From Branchiostoma floridae (Eukaryota > Chordata > Leptocardii > Amphioxiformes > Branchiostomatidae), in NCBI RefSeq assembly GCF_000003815.2, contig NC_049990.1, positions 2,497,839 through 2,561,838 on the forward strand: a stretch of DNA of 64,000 bases, written 5' to 3'. The notes under the pieces were generated by a model. That model was not told where the DNA came from and made no database searches. It worked only from the letters and a program-made list of their open reading frames with translations. Every line of letters begins with the position of its first letter. Position 1 is the first letter of the stretch. Positions 1-12,100 of the stretch are shown piece by piece. The position numbers and the translations under genes were made by a program.

Positions 1-447
1 TCGCGGTGGTTTTTAATACGCGGTGAAGCGGCCACCGCGAAAACCGTGAACATTAAACCACCGCGAAAGTTTCTGCATTTACATTAACTTTGGCATTGTG
101 TTATTTGTGTGTCTCATTACCTGGACGTCTAACCTTCATTGACATGTTGAGGAGATAGTTAAGGAATCTTATTGTCAGATAAGATGCTGTTACTCAACAG
201 ATGGTAGATGGTAGATACTTAAGAAATGTTCTTGAAAATTAGATAAGATTTTAAAACTTTAATGTAAGGATATCTTCAAGATACAGTTTGGATGATATTC
301 AAGAATACTATTATTAATGACAATTATCCAATAAGAATTTATCATCTCAAGATGATGGGTTAAAAACTGAACACATTCTAAGCCATGCTCTGCTGAATCA
401 ATAAAAATTTGGAGCATAAATTAATGCACAGACGGGATAAGTTTTAC

Positions 448-612
448 TCTCCAAGCAGAGGTTAGGCTCTGGCTTTTTTGTTTTACTTTTGTTTTAGCCG
501 TTTTTATTCTCACGAGACATCAAGAAAACGGTACAAAATACAAAGCCTGATAGAAAAGTTTAAGCTTAAAAAAAAAAGTTTAAAAAACAGCCAGAGCCTA
601 ATCTTAGAGAGG
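448..612. mobile_element. MITE-like element with CTCCAAGCAGA end
   Basis: The left end reads ctctccaagcagaggttagg followed by ctctggc. The right end, near 588-612, is the inverse (gccagagcctaa, then agagaggag), so the two ends can fold on each other. The interior has no coding potential. The same CTCCAAGCAGA end recurs at least eight times in the window, which marks a dispersed family. The superfamily is not assigned because the target duplication is unclear. Confidence 0.55.
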
Positions 613-2662
613 AGAAAAGTTTTACAAATGTTGTTGTTACTTAGATAACATGTTTTTAGTCTTAAATTTCTCTACGAGAAATATCGTTTTACATCTCTTA
701 ACCCTAACCCTGCTAATCTCTGCAATTACTGGTGCAAATTTGGTGTATATATGCGTGTTTGGCAGGAAGGAGGGTAAGAAATGTTACTGTAGTTCAGATG
801 ATACATTGTACTAGTTGGTTTCAAATGTCTCCAAGAGAAAATTTGTTCTACTACATTCCTTAGCTTTGATTAACCTGCTACCTTCTGCAGAACCGGTTCA
901 ACTTTGGTGTATAAATGGGTACTTGGCAGATAGAAGGGTAAGGAGTTTTATTCTCAGAGAGAGAAAATTACAAATGTTTTGTGAAAACATATATTCCAGA
1001 ACTTCAAAATTTTCCAGCTTTTTATTATGTCTTGTTCTGTATTTATATACATTGTATGTTTTTACGGAGCTATCTGACCAGAGCATGTGCTTTGTGCTAT
1101 GTTTAACGATTGTTTTATGAATAACAATGAATTTAAGGTAGCTGTAAAGATGCTATAGGTGCATTTATATGATTGTATATGGAACTCAAATTTCACTACT
1201 TCATGTTCTGTATTGTTTTTTTTTGTGGTAGCTAAATTGATGTATGCATGTTATCCTCACATTCACTCACTCACACTTATTCCTCTCTCAGTCACTCACT
1301 CTCTCTCATTCACTCATTCCCGTATGATCTAACTTTTCCATCAGTGTTCAATGAATTTTACTCTATCATTATCAGATTCAGGCTTCAGATTGCTCACTGG
1401 ATTTTAGTCAACATTTTGCGATCTGGCAGGTTTTTAACTGTTCTATGTTCTACTGTTAGATACTAGATACATGTAGGTGTTAGTACCATCCTCTTTGGTT
1501 CCCTCTGCAAAACTGAAAAACCAGTGGACTAGTTCGGACTAGGCCGGCCCGGTCTGAAGTGGTCCGAGAAAATTTGGACTAGTCCGGACCTGTTTGACTT
1601 TGGGTCAGGTGGTCCCGGGATGGGGTCTGGGACTAGTCCAGCAGGTCAGGTAGTCCAGGACCAACAACAACCCTCCAGGTCTTCAGTGAGCAAGCGAAAG
1701 TATTGAGCCAGCGGTCAGTACGGAGGATGGTACTCAGGCTATGTAGGTGTTGGGAATTTCATAACAGTGAAAGAAAATATTTACTCAGTTGTTCTAAATG
1801 CTGCTAAGGTGCTAAAGACTAAGCTATTGAAGGTGAAGAGACAATTTAAGGTTTGTAAATTGTTGACAAGCTGCAATCAGTATAGCCCTGCAATATATTG
1901 TAAATAGCTTCTGCAATTATTGTAAATAACTTCTGCAGCTTCTAATACTTAATGTGAGACCAAACCAGTTTAGTTTCTTGGTCCCTGGATTGCCCCATTT
2001 AATTTTTTTTTTTAGAAAAAAAGTTATTGAAAAAAGAACCAAGAGATTCAGTTGGTTTGTCTGTGTAGTGGTTAAGTATAAGGTTATAAGAAGTTGCTGG
2101 CCATGCAATGTTGTAACACTTGCTGCTTTTCTTAAAATGATGCCAGGAGTTAAAGTGAAAAAAATGTTTATCAGCCACTTTTGCCATTAGCTTTATGAAT
2201 TAAAGTTGTTTCCATATGCTAAATTATATTTGCTACATGTCAAAGACAAAGTTATTACATGTTTGACTTTACATTTTGCAGTCTTTTGTAATAACCTGGA
2301 GATAGACAGGTCTTATGTACAGGTTTGTCCGTATATTATATTAAGAACATTCCAAAGAGTTGGCTCACATTTATAAATATTTTACCTCTGCATGTTTGGA
2401 GAGAGACAAAATTTGGAAGACGTCAAAATGTTCCAAATTTTATAGGCTTTATCTTGAAAGTCTATAATGCCATCATTATCTTACTGGGATACTTTTGGCT
2501 CCACCCATGGAGTGTTGCCAAAAATGTTTACATTTGGTGAAATCCAAATAAAGTTGTTTCTGTTATAGAGAAGACTATTGTGTGTTCAACTTACTTTTGC
2601 TCCTTCCAGTGTCTGCGTCGGGCCGCGCTAATTTATTTTCTTCGTTTTCATTCTATTTTCAG

Positions 2663-2970
2663 TTAAGCCCCGGTCACAAGAATCGTACGATTGACTGCGA
2701 TGGAGGTTTTATGCGCGGTATAAGCGCAGTGCGTCGTAAGTCGGGGAAGAATCGGAAGCAATGGTTTAAATATAGGAAGCCGTCAGGTGGCTATTCAGAA
2801 GAGACACAAGTGAAAAATCGTACGACGCTGGAAAAAATTTTGAACACCATCCGATGCTCTGCGATGGCTGATTTTGCTTACGATTTAGCTGCGATCCACT
2901 GCGATCATCGTGCGATATGCGGAATATGTCATCGCACGGACGTCGTACGATTCTTGTGACCAGGGCTTAA
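2663..2970. mobile_element. 308-bp inverted-repeat MITE flanked by TTAA
   Basis: TTAA lies at both ends (2663-2666 and 2967-2970). Just inside are inverted copies of gcccyggtcacaagaatcgt, about 24 bp on each side. The interior has many cgatcg/gcgat-type words and a chance open frame at 2582-2959 that is not a gene. A TTAA target with terminal inverted repeats is typical of piggyBac-type insertion, so this is probably a non-autonomous piggyBac-like MITE. Confidence 0.75.
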
Positions 2971-3581
2971 AATAAAAGAATAAGAGAAAATTAGTAGCGG
3001 CATGCCCCGGTGTGCGATGTTACAAATCCTTCCGTCTATTTTCGTGATCTGTTATTCCTGATCATGATATCAGGATAATATTTTTCTACAATCTAGAAAC
3101 AGCAAATTGAATTGGTTCTGCCCAATGTCTACATTTTCAGTCTAACCAGGAAACAGACCGAACAAAATACGGAAACACCTGTTAAAGCGCGTTAACAGAT
3201 TGTCGGGTGAAACTTCCTGGGTTTTTTTTGCATGACTCAATGTTTCTTTTTGGCAGTCGCATTATCTTTTCAGACAACGTGTTCAACACTCTGGATGGAC
3301 TTTTTTTCAGATTATCACCACAGGATTATTTTATTTTTTATGACTCGGTACTTCTTGTTGTGCTGTCACCTTATCTTTAGCAACATGACGTGCCCTTTAT
3401 ACTAGTACTAGCTTATCACCATAGTCAGGGTTATTCTGGGTAGTTGTTTTGTGACTCAGTGTTTCTTTTTATCACCTTATATTTAGCGGCATGACGTGTC
3501 CTGTACTATGGGGGTGTTTTTGTTTAGATCCTTACCTGGTAAATGTTTAGCTAATTATAAAACAAACCAATCGTGACCTCG

Positions 3582-3713
3582 TCTCCAAGCAGATGGAAGG
3601 TAAAATTGTAATGTTTTATAACTTTCCGTGTTCGTAACAAACGACCTGCAAGAATAACAAAACCGGGTGATAGGAAACGGTACGATTTTGCCCTCCGACG
3701 TCTGCTTGGAGAT
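3582..3713. mobile_element. Short MITE of the CTCCAAGCAGA family
   Basis: The left terminus tctccaagcagatgg is matched by the inverted right terminus ccgacgtctgcttggaga. The element is about 130 bp with no coding potential. Confidence 0.65.
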
Positions 3714-3797
3714 AAGGTCGTTCTTACTTCAACCCGAAAGCATGAAAGTTAACCCTCTTAGTAAAATCCTTTCTTGGAGTGAAGCATAATGTTTTAG

Positions 3798-4793
3798 TAG
3801 CCTCTACCAGACTCCCGCCTGGCTGAATTGTAATAGGGGACTTTGGTAGTCTCTACCAGACTCCGGATCGCTGGAAATATCGTAGAAATGGAACAAATCA
3901 GAGGAGTAAGCCGGCCAGAGGAATATAACCGGCCAGGGAANNNNNNNNNNNNNNNNNNNNNNNNNNNNNNNNNNNNNNNNNNNNNNNNNNNNNNNNNNNN
4001 NNNNNNNNNNNNNNNNNNNNNNNNNNNNNNNNNNNNNNNNNNNNNNNNNNNNNNNNNNNNNNNNNNNNNNNNNNNNNNNNNNNNNNNNNNNNNNNNNNNN
4101 NNNNNNNNNNNNNNNNNNNNNNNNNNNNNNNNNNNNNNNNNNNNNNNNNNNNNNNNNNNNNNNNNNNNNNNNNNNNNNNNNNNNNNNNNNNNNNNNNNNN
4201 NNNNNNNNNNNNNNNNNNNNNNNNNNNNNNNNNNNNNNNNNNNNNNNNNNNNNNNNNNNNNNNNNNNNNNNNNNNNNNNNNNNNNNNNNNNNNNNNNNNN
4301 NNNNNNNNNNNNNNNNNNNNNNNNNNNNNNNNNNNNNNNNNNNNNNNNNNNNNNNNNNNNNNNNNNNNNNNNNNNNNNNNNNNNNNNNNNNNNNNNNNNN
4401 NNNNNNNNNNNNNNNNNNNNNNNNNNNNNNNNNNNNNNNNNNNNNNNNNNNNNNNNNNNNNNNNNNNNNNNNNNNNNNNNNNNNNNNNNNNNNNNNNNNN
4501 NNNNNNNNNNNNNNNNNNNNNNNNNNNNNNNNNNNNNNNNNNNNNNNNNNNNNNNNNNNNNNNNNNNNNNNNNNNNNNNNNNNNNNNNNNNNNNNNNNNA
4601 CCGGTTATATTCCTCTCTATTTGTTCCATTTCTACGATTTTCCAGCGATCCGGAGTCTGGTAGAGACTAAAAAGTAGGAGTTAATTGGCCTAGGAGTGTT
4701 GGTTGGCTTGCCTCAGGTCGCAAACTGTGCTCCTCTGGCGTGTTTTCTGTCTTATTTGGCCAATACTATTTTTCCAGCGACCTGTGGAGGCTA
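3798..4793. mobile_element. TAGCCTC-ended transposon with 9-bp target duplication, containing an assembly gap
   Basis: Perfect 9-bp copies of atgttttag lie just outside both ends (3789-3797 and 4794-4802). The ends are inverted: tagcctctacc on the left and ggaggcta on the right. Inside is a second, longer inverted pair (3846-3900 and 4615-4669, about 50 bp each, ending in gtagtctctaccagactcc), which suggests a nested copy. Most of the interior is unsequenced. Copies of the same family occur at 12960-13042 and 25294-25482. A 9-bp duplication is the usual size for Mutator-like elements, but it does not prove the class. Confidence 0.75.
3941..4599. other. Assembly gap (659 N)
   Basis: An unbroken run of N. 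The sequence on either side is an inverted repeat, so the assembler probably failed on a hairpin-forming transposon. Open frames crossing the gap are artefacts. Confidence 1.
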
Positions 4794-5248
4794 ATGTTTT
4801 AGGGTGTCTGTTGAGAAAATAGTAACATAACATTTCTCACTGGCAGACGATACGGACATTGTAATACCAAATATGAACTAGTGGTTAAGTTGAAAAGGCC
4901 TTGTCTTGGTCCAGTAATTGATTGATACATTGAAAGTAACCACCTACGAAAGTTACCTTTCCGTGACTTTTGAGCTTTGCTCCTTTTGATTAAATAGTGA
5001 AAGTGACGTAAGGTAAAACTTTTGCGGGGGCGTCAGAGAAGGATCGGTCGATATTCAAGTTTTGAGAGGGTGGGTTTGGGGCTCGAAGTTCGAGTGTGTG
5101 CTGGAGTGTGTGTGTGTGTATGTGTGGTGATCGTGTTTGTCCATCTATACACTCTTTTGTATGCATATAGATGCGTTCAGTATGTATGCGTACTGTTCAA
5201 ACTTCATTGTCACGGGAAAGCGTAGAGTACGGTAGACCCATGGAAATA

Positions 5249-5393
5249 TCACTCTCCAAGTAGACGGGTCGGATCCGACTGTTTTTGTGAGGCATCCCGG
5301 CGGCTACGAAGAAAATGATTCAAGATAGAAAGCCCGATAAAAACGCTTAAACCATTAAAAGCAGCCGGAGCCTTACTTTCAGAGAAAGAAATA
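5249..5393. mobile_element. Probable copy of the CTCCAAGCAGA MITE family
   Basis: It begins cactctccaagtagac. The interior resembles 448-612: 'gaaagcccgataaaa' here matches 'aaagcctgatagaaaa' there, and both have an 'agccrgagcc' stretch near the right end. No coding potential. Confidence 0.5.
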
Positions 5394-6188
5394 TAAATTG
5401 TGCTGTATATCTATACATATTACATGAACCGGAACTTTGTTGATGTTTCAACTCGATAGAGTATGAATTTATATGTATGTATGTATGTATTTATTTATTA
5501 CATTAGCGTCCTTGGTAGGAACGCGATGTTAAGCGTTGGATTGATCTTCGACCAATCTTAAGATAGCAGCTGACGACTTTTGACCCAGGTGCGGCAGCGG
5601 TGGACTTCTCAGACGGCCCCTCGGCGAAACTTGCTTCCGCGAACAGTTGGTTTCGTCACACTCGGGACTTTCCGTCTAAACAAATGAGGCATTGTTTGGC
5701 AAGTGGTCCAGGTAAACCGCAGCGAAACCGTGTAGTTTAGGGGAGGGCAGGGTTAGTAGTTGTGTTGTTGCGCGGGAAAAATAACCACAATTTACGCACT
5801 TCAAGTCATAAAATTGAGGAAGATTGGCAGATAATGAGTCCATCAGTAAATTTTAGTGCAGCCGTTTGCCGCTTTCTCTAATAAAAAAAAAGCTCCCCTT
5901 TCCTTACATGGTACGGTCCACACGATGTTTGTTGACCCGAAAACCAAGACAAAGGCCCTCGCCCACTCCTCTCACCACGTTTCCTTGTGCCGGGGGTAGG
6001 TGCTGTCCCGCCTCTTTTCTGCGGTCAAAAATTAATTTTTGACCACTTATGCTTCCGCCGGAAGTCTTTAATTAGCTCCCACCTCACATGGGACAACCTG
6101 GCCACTTTCTCCAGGTGTACTCCTCGCCACAAGACGGCTTTCTTGAAGTGTAGTCCTCGCCAGGTTTGCCTAAAGGGGCCACAGCACA

Positions 6189-9100
6189 ATGAATGAAATC
6201 GCGTACAACAAGGTCGCGGCAGGCGGCGTGGAGAGACAGATACGGATCCTGAAGTGGACTGTGGCGGGTCTGTTTGCCACGGTCGTCTGCCTGACCGGAG
6301 CGTTCGTCTACGTCACCGTCAATCTCTTCAGCAAACTGGACGCCGTGGATCGGACGGAGCCGTGGACGGGTGGCGGAAGGCTGGGACCGGGGGACACGGG
6401 TTCTAATCCCACCATTCAGGAGGTAAATATACACAGGCTTGGATCTCCGAGCAGATGTTGTGAGGGAAGGTCGCAACGTTTCCTGGTGAAAGAAAACAGG
6501 ACCAAACTTTGTCCAAAGGAAATTTTGCTACCTTCCTCCTAACATCTGCTTGGAGATAAGTAAAGACACATAGATTTTAGGAAGTTTAAGTAGTCAAAGC
6601 CATCTAAAGATAAAGATAAAGATTTCGACTACAGGACGAAAAGAAAATTTTACGAGCTTCCTCCTAATATCTACTTTGAGATAAGTTAAGTCATAGATTT
6701 TATAACGTTAAACTAGTAAGAGCAACTAAAAGATAAAGATTACGACTTAACTGTCTAAATGTGACTATAGGAATGCCTTAGTTTTTAAAGTATATATGCT
6801 AGCTTTGTGTCTGAACTTCGGCGTGGTAAAGGTAGCCACGTATCACCAAATCTGTATTGGCTGTGGACTTAGGCATTACGGGGAGGTTAAGTCAGTTTCT
6901 AGTCTTTGTACTTCATATAACGTTCGGTCATGATTCCGATAGTGTAGAGCGGTCCGAGGCTGAAACCAAGAAACTTTCTACAGTTTCCTTCACACCTGTT
7001 AGCATAGGTTCGCGCGCTCGCAGTGGGTTTCCAGCGACATGTTTTTACAGACTACCCAGACTTGCCCAAGGCAAAGGGTACACGGGTGAACTTTGAGCGT
7101 TCAGCTTCCGTAAAAGTGTAAATGTTTGCGGGGTTTGAATTCGCCGTAGGAAGAAAATGGATTTCAATTGAGCGTTTGCGGTGCACCGGTGGTTTTAACT
7201 TCGCGGTTGAAGCAGAAATTTTCGCGGCGGGTTAGAGTTCGCGGTGAAGGACTCACCACAAAAACCGCGCACACAAAACAACCGCAAACATCCCGCCTTT
7301 TTACAGTATGTGGCAGTTGGTTTGCGTTATCCGCTTGAGTTGGCGCTTGTTGAGATTGCCTATCAGACATTGTCAGACTTGTCAGACTTGTTTTCGTCTC
7401 GGAGACTCTGAGATTAACCGCAACCGAGCTGCCAAGTGTTATTACTTACTTAGCCTCCCGCGGGTTTTACTGGTCAGCTGTTTATGAAGTCAGTCTGGTG
7501 ACAAATACCTTTATAACGTTTGTTAGGCCTCTCATTCTGAAGACTTCGACATGATTGAGTTTAAAAGTTGTGATCTTCGTGCGAAAGAAGTTAATCTCTA
7601 AGCTAAAGGGATACTAGTATTCTGAAATTTTAGTTTTGCATGGAGAATGTGCCAATGGCCTTGAGTTAAGAGCAAAATGGCTTTAGAAAACAGTTCTTAC
7701 TCCGAAAGAAACTATGTAATAGCCGTCACTCTTCTCTGCTGTCCAAACTGACGCAGTGTCAAGAGTGTTTCCTGCTGTTTTGACTTTTAGTATACTTAGC
7801 GTCCCACCGGTGTTACAGCTGACAAGGTCAACATCACAAACTTCTCAATCACTTCTCCCCAAAGTTGTCACCCTGTCCAGGGTTTGCATTTTGATAAATA
7901 CAGGTCAAAACCTTGAATTAGGTCAACGTAGCAAATGGAAGTTTGTGGGTTAAATCAATCATTCAATGAGTTTGATAGTTGAAATCTTCGTGAGACGTGT
8001 ACAGAACCAGACATAATGACATTTCAGACTTGCCTCACGGGTACCATGGGTCTATTGTTACTGTGATTGCTAGTTTATATATGCTGACTTAAACCCCTGA
8101 ATTACTTCCTTACAAACTTGTCCGCAAACTTGTCCGTCTGGTCAAAAGCACCAAAACGCGGCGTAACTTTCGTGAGAACTATGATTAGAGCCCGAAATCA
8201 AGAATTTTCCGTGTTGACTGAGTCTATTGTTATTGTTTCTGCACGACTAATTCCAACTTTACAAAAGTATAACACATAAAATACTTCGTTGCCAAGTAGT
8301 TTAGCCCACTGGGTTTTGTAGGATCCCTACAGACCCCATCATTATGAATTACCCCTTGTTGGTGTTTCTGGCTGGCGTACTGTCAGTATCAGTTCGTAAA
8401 GCTAGACTTACGAAGTCTGTTTTGCCTCCAAAATGAGGGTTTGCATGGGGGTTCTGACAACGCTTTACTCTGAATTCAGAAGACCTACCTATTATGCTAA
8501 AGTTAGTGAAGGCTATTGCGCAAAATGTAATCTCCCAACTACGAATTACGTAAAAAATAAAAGACGCTTTCCCCGCAAATTACGGGAAGTCAAAATAGGT
8601 TCAAAGACGCCCCTCGGTAGTTCCTGAGCAAGGTGCTAGGGGGCCGAATCCTACACAACATCTTCCTTACATCACAATCTATCTGCCACCTACAAGGCAA
8701 AACCATAGCATGTCCGAGTCATCAAACAATGACGTTCCGCTGCAGTACCAAGAGCGCACACAATGGGGCCCAAAATTGTCCTTGAAATTTGTCTTTCCGA
8801 CCCCTATCCACATATCAAATGTTATTATCATCCATCCAGAGTTTCATAAGTTATGCTGACCACAAATATATATCCGGAAACATAGACAAACACACAGACA
8901 CACCAAAAACAACACCTCCATTTTTCACGGAGGTAAAAAGAGCATACATGTACAGACCCTCGTATCGAACGCAAGGTAAGCGTTATTCCAGACAGCAACA
9001 CCGACATGACCGATAACCCCGCCACGAAGCACGCGATGTTTACGCCTTGGGCATTTCCTTGTCGAGATAAGGTTACAGACGGCTGTTTTCTTAAGGCTTA

Positions 9101-12100
9101 AAAACGCCGTCTCAAACATGAAGGAAGTTTTCTTTAAAGACTTGATATACAGTCTCAAGCTTGAAGGAAGTTGGATGTCCGGCTTCTTTCTCGGACGAAT
9201 CTTGGTACGCTCTCCAAGTAGATGTTAGTGTCCGGCTTGATTTGAACGTCTTTTGTACTGGAAAGTACACTATCAGATAAGAAGTTTTAAAACACTGTTT
9301 TTTAACATATAAATTATAACGTGCTGTTAGACAGACTGCCTAAATTATGGGTGAAGCTAGGATGAGACTTAAATTGCAATGTCCTCTAAGTCTATTACTT
9401 ACGTTGGAGCAAAAACTTTGCTAAGAAGAACAAACTGGATTATGATTTAAGGTTGTCCAATCTAAACATGAAGTACCGAAATTCTGGGCCCTCTAGCGGT
9501 CCCTTTTACACCACATGGATTTGGTTATCGTTAAATTAGCGCTGCTTCACTTCACAGATGTTGACATTGACATATCGTTTATCATTTTCCTCAGATCGTA
9601 GCAGAAATCTTAAAAAACGAAACTCTCTGGCGGGATAAACATACAGGTGAGGATAGAATGTTGTTATAAATCCGTCATTGTATGTAGGCTGTGGGTTTGC
9701 TAAGTCATGATCAGTATTCCCTCTCCTTTAGTTTCGGGCTTCTCACTCTTTCTCTCCCTCTTAGCTCTCCCTCTACCCTCTCTCTCTCTGTCTCTCTCTC
9801 TTTCTCTCTCTCTAGCTCTCTCTCTACACACACACACTCACACAGTCTCTCTCTCTTGTGCTCTCTCTATCTATCTATCTATAGCTCCCTCTATTTCTCT
9901 CTCTCGATTAGTTACTGTTTCCAAATACATATGCACATTTAGGAAAAGCTTTTCAACTCTCTCAATATCTTTCTCAGTTCACCCTGCTTTCTTTCCCTCC
10001 ATGTCCTATCTCTTTTGGTGATCTCCAAATGCATACTCACATTTTCTATAACTTTTCAACCCGCAAGTATATATAGGCGTTTCAAATAGACGCCAAAATT
10101 AGATAGCTTGTGTACGGTATAGGGGGTTCTATCAGAAAAAGTGTGACTTGATCGCGTAACTTTGCTTTTATTGAAAAGTCATTTATTTCATGTTTTTACT
10201 CCCCAGATACCAGCAGAAGAAGAGAGTTCGTGCCCCAGGGCCCCTTCACCCTGCATAACGACTCCAGCAGGGCGTACCTGGCCAAACCCATGGCGCACCT
10301 CACGGGGAAATCTGGCTCGGCAAGGCACAGTGAGTATAACTACTAGTAGTCCCTACCTGACAAACTACTCATGCTATAGGGAGAATATTTACAGTGAAGT
10401 TTGGCCACCATAGCGTTTCATTTTCCCGCCCAGTTGGCATATGTTAACCTTCGAAGCAGAAGGCCTGGCGCCTGGCGGAGTGTTTTTGACACCGTGCAAG
10501 GACTACATGTACAAGTGACAATCTTTATTGACACGACAAAAGTACAGCGACTTTCGTAAGGTCTACATGTATAACAACTACTTACAGTACAACTAAACAC
10601 ATATATATGGATATCTATAGGTATGAATAAATCAGCATGTCATTTACACTATTGGTTCTACGGTATAAACAATCGTGAATATATTTGCCCACTTGTACAC
10701 AGTGAGGATTATCGCCTCCCAGAATGTAGCTGAGTTTATCTATCGAACAGAGACCCTATGGGAGAAGCAGGGTTTTCGAAGGCTGCTCGGGAAATTCCCT
10801 TACCCATCTAGATCGCAAGGTTAGATCGCAGTGAGAGAGTTAACATCATCTTTATTGAGTTTAGGACAAGATAAATGGCTGATAAGACACCTAGGAAAAC
10901 CTCTTTTCTGGATTATGGTCCGGTTGCCAAACCCCAGTTTTGTGGATAACCTTGCAATGAGGTCGACCGTACAAAGTTTTTTTTTTCTGTTTCTATAGTA
11001 CTGAAAATATCCATATATTTCGCCAATGTAAAAATGAACTTGCACTCAAATATTTTTTTTCTGTTGATTAATTTTGTACGTCTGATTTTCCCCTCAGCTC
11101 GGCGGCACGGCAGGGGAGAGAGAACCGTGAGGATCCAGAGCTGGGAGTCCCGACAGGGCCTAGCAACGGTTGCTAACGGCATGACGCACAGGGAAGGCGC
11201 CATCAGGGTTCCTGTGGACGGACTGTACTATGTCTACAGGTAGGGGACATACCTCCTCAAAAACATTTATATATATATGGTCATTTAAATATATACCAGA
11301 CACGCGTACGGCTCCAAATCTGACCTGCTTTAAGAGACTCTTGAAGTAAAAGTAATTGACCAAAGCGAACGGACACGGACTATGAACACTTAGCCATCTG
11401 CACCACTATATGTTTTGTACCATGTATGTGTAGTGATATAGGTTAATGGATTTATTAGTACTCAATGTAATCTGTATCTGTATTATATTTTATCTGACCC
11501 CGACCTCCCTCATGACCTCAATGAAAAGCGGCCTGCTGGTCGATTTGAGCTTCTCATGAATAAATGAAGGTTCAAACAAAACAAGTCACCAGCCCCTCCA
11601 GCTCTGTCCTGCCACTTGCTACATTATGTAATCGAACACCACACAAGGGGAATGAGGTTTTTTCATAGCTCGAGTGCAGTCTGACCTCGTTACGGCTTGC
11701 CTTCATAGCCAAGTAGAGCGTTACTCCTCTTCGTTTCTCAATATAAGTATGTTGGGTTACCCAACATACTTATATTGAGAAACGAAGAGGAGTAACTTGG
11801 GTTATTTCGTTTTTATCTCCACCTGGGTTCACAGGATTAAAAACGTCGAGCGTAGCGTTTTGTTAGATACTTCGCTACGCCTCGCATTGAATGAACGAAC
11901 TAATGGATGAAAGACCAACGGAAGAATGAATGTGTGAATGAATGAATGAATGAATGAATGAATGAATGAATGAATGAATGAATGAATGAATGAATGAATG
12001 AATGAATGAATGAATGAATGAATGAATAATCTAATGGCGTTCATAGCCTCGCTCATCTGCTCACCCCTGCTTTTCTCGAAAAGTGTGTTGGTCTCTTTCG

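Larger units (their letters stand above)
1..6188. other. Intergenic/upstream region rich in mobile-element remnants
   Basis: I see no gene here. The short open frames have no splice-site framing and no recognisable domain. The stretch holds several inverted-repeat elements, listed separately at 448-612, 2663-2970, 3582-3713, 3798-4793 and 5249-5393. It also has a GC-rich repeat at 1-75 with alternating 'ccgcga' and 'tcgcgg' blocks, related to 7161-7290. A degenerate run of 'ggactagtcc'-type words lies at 1525-1670, and a short (TATG)n run near 5470. A 5' exon of the first TNF gene could lie here unseen. Confidence 0.6.

Noticed and set aside
2582-2959. 125-codon plus-strand frame
   Set aside because: It lies almost wholly inside the TTAA-flanked MITE and has no recognisable domain.
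3843-4670. Long open frames on both strands across 3843-4670
   Set aside because: They run through the 659-base gap; the N run hides stop codons. The flanks are transposon ends.
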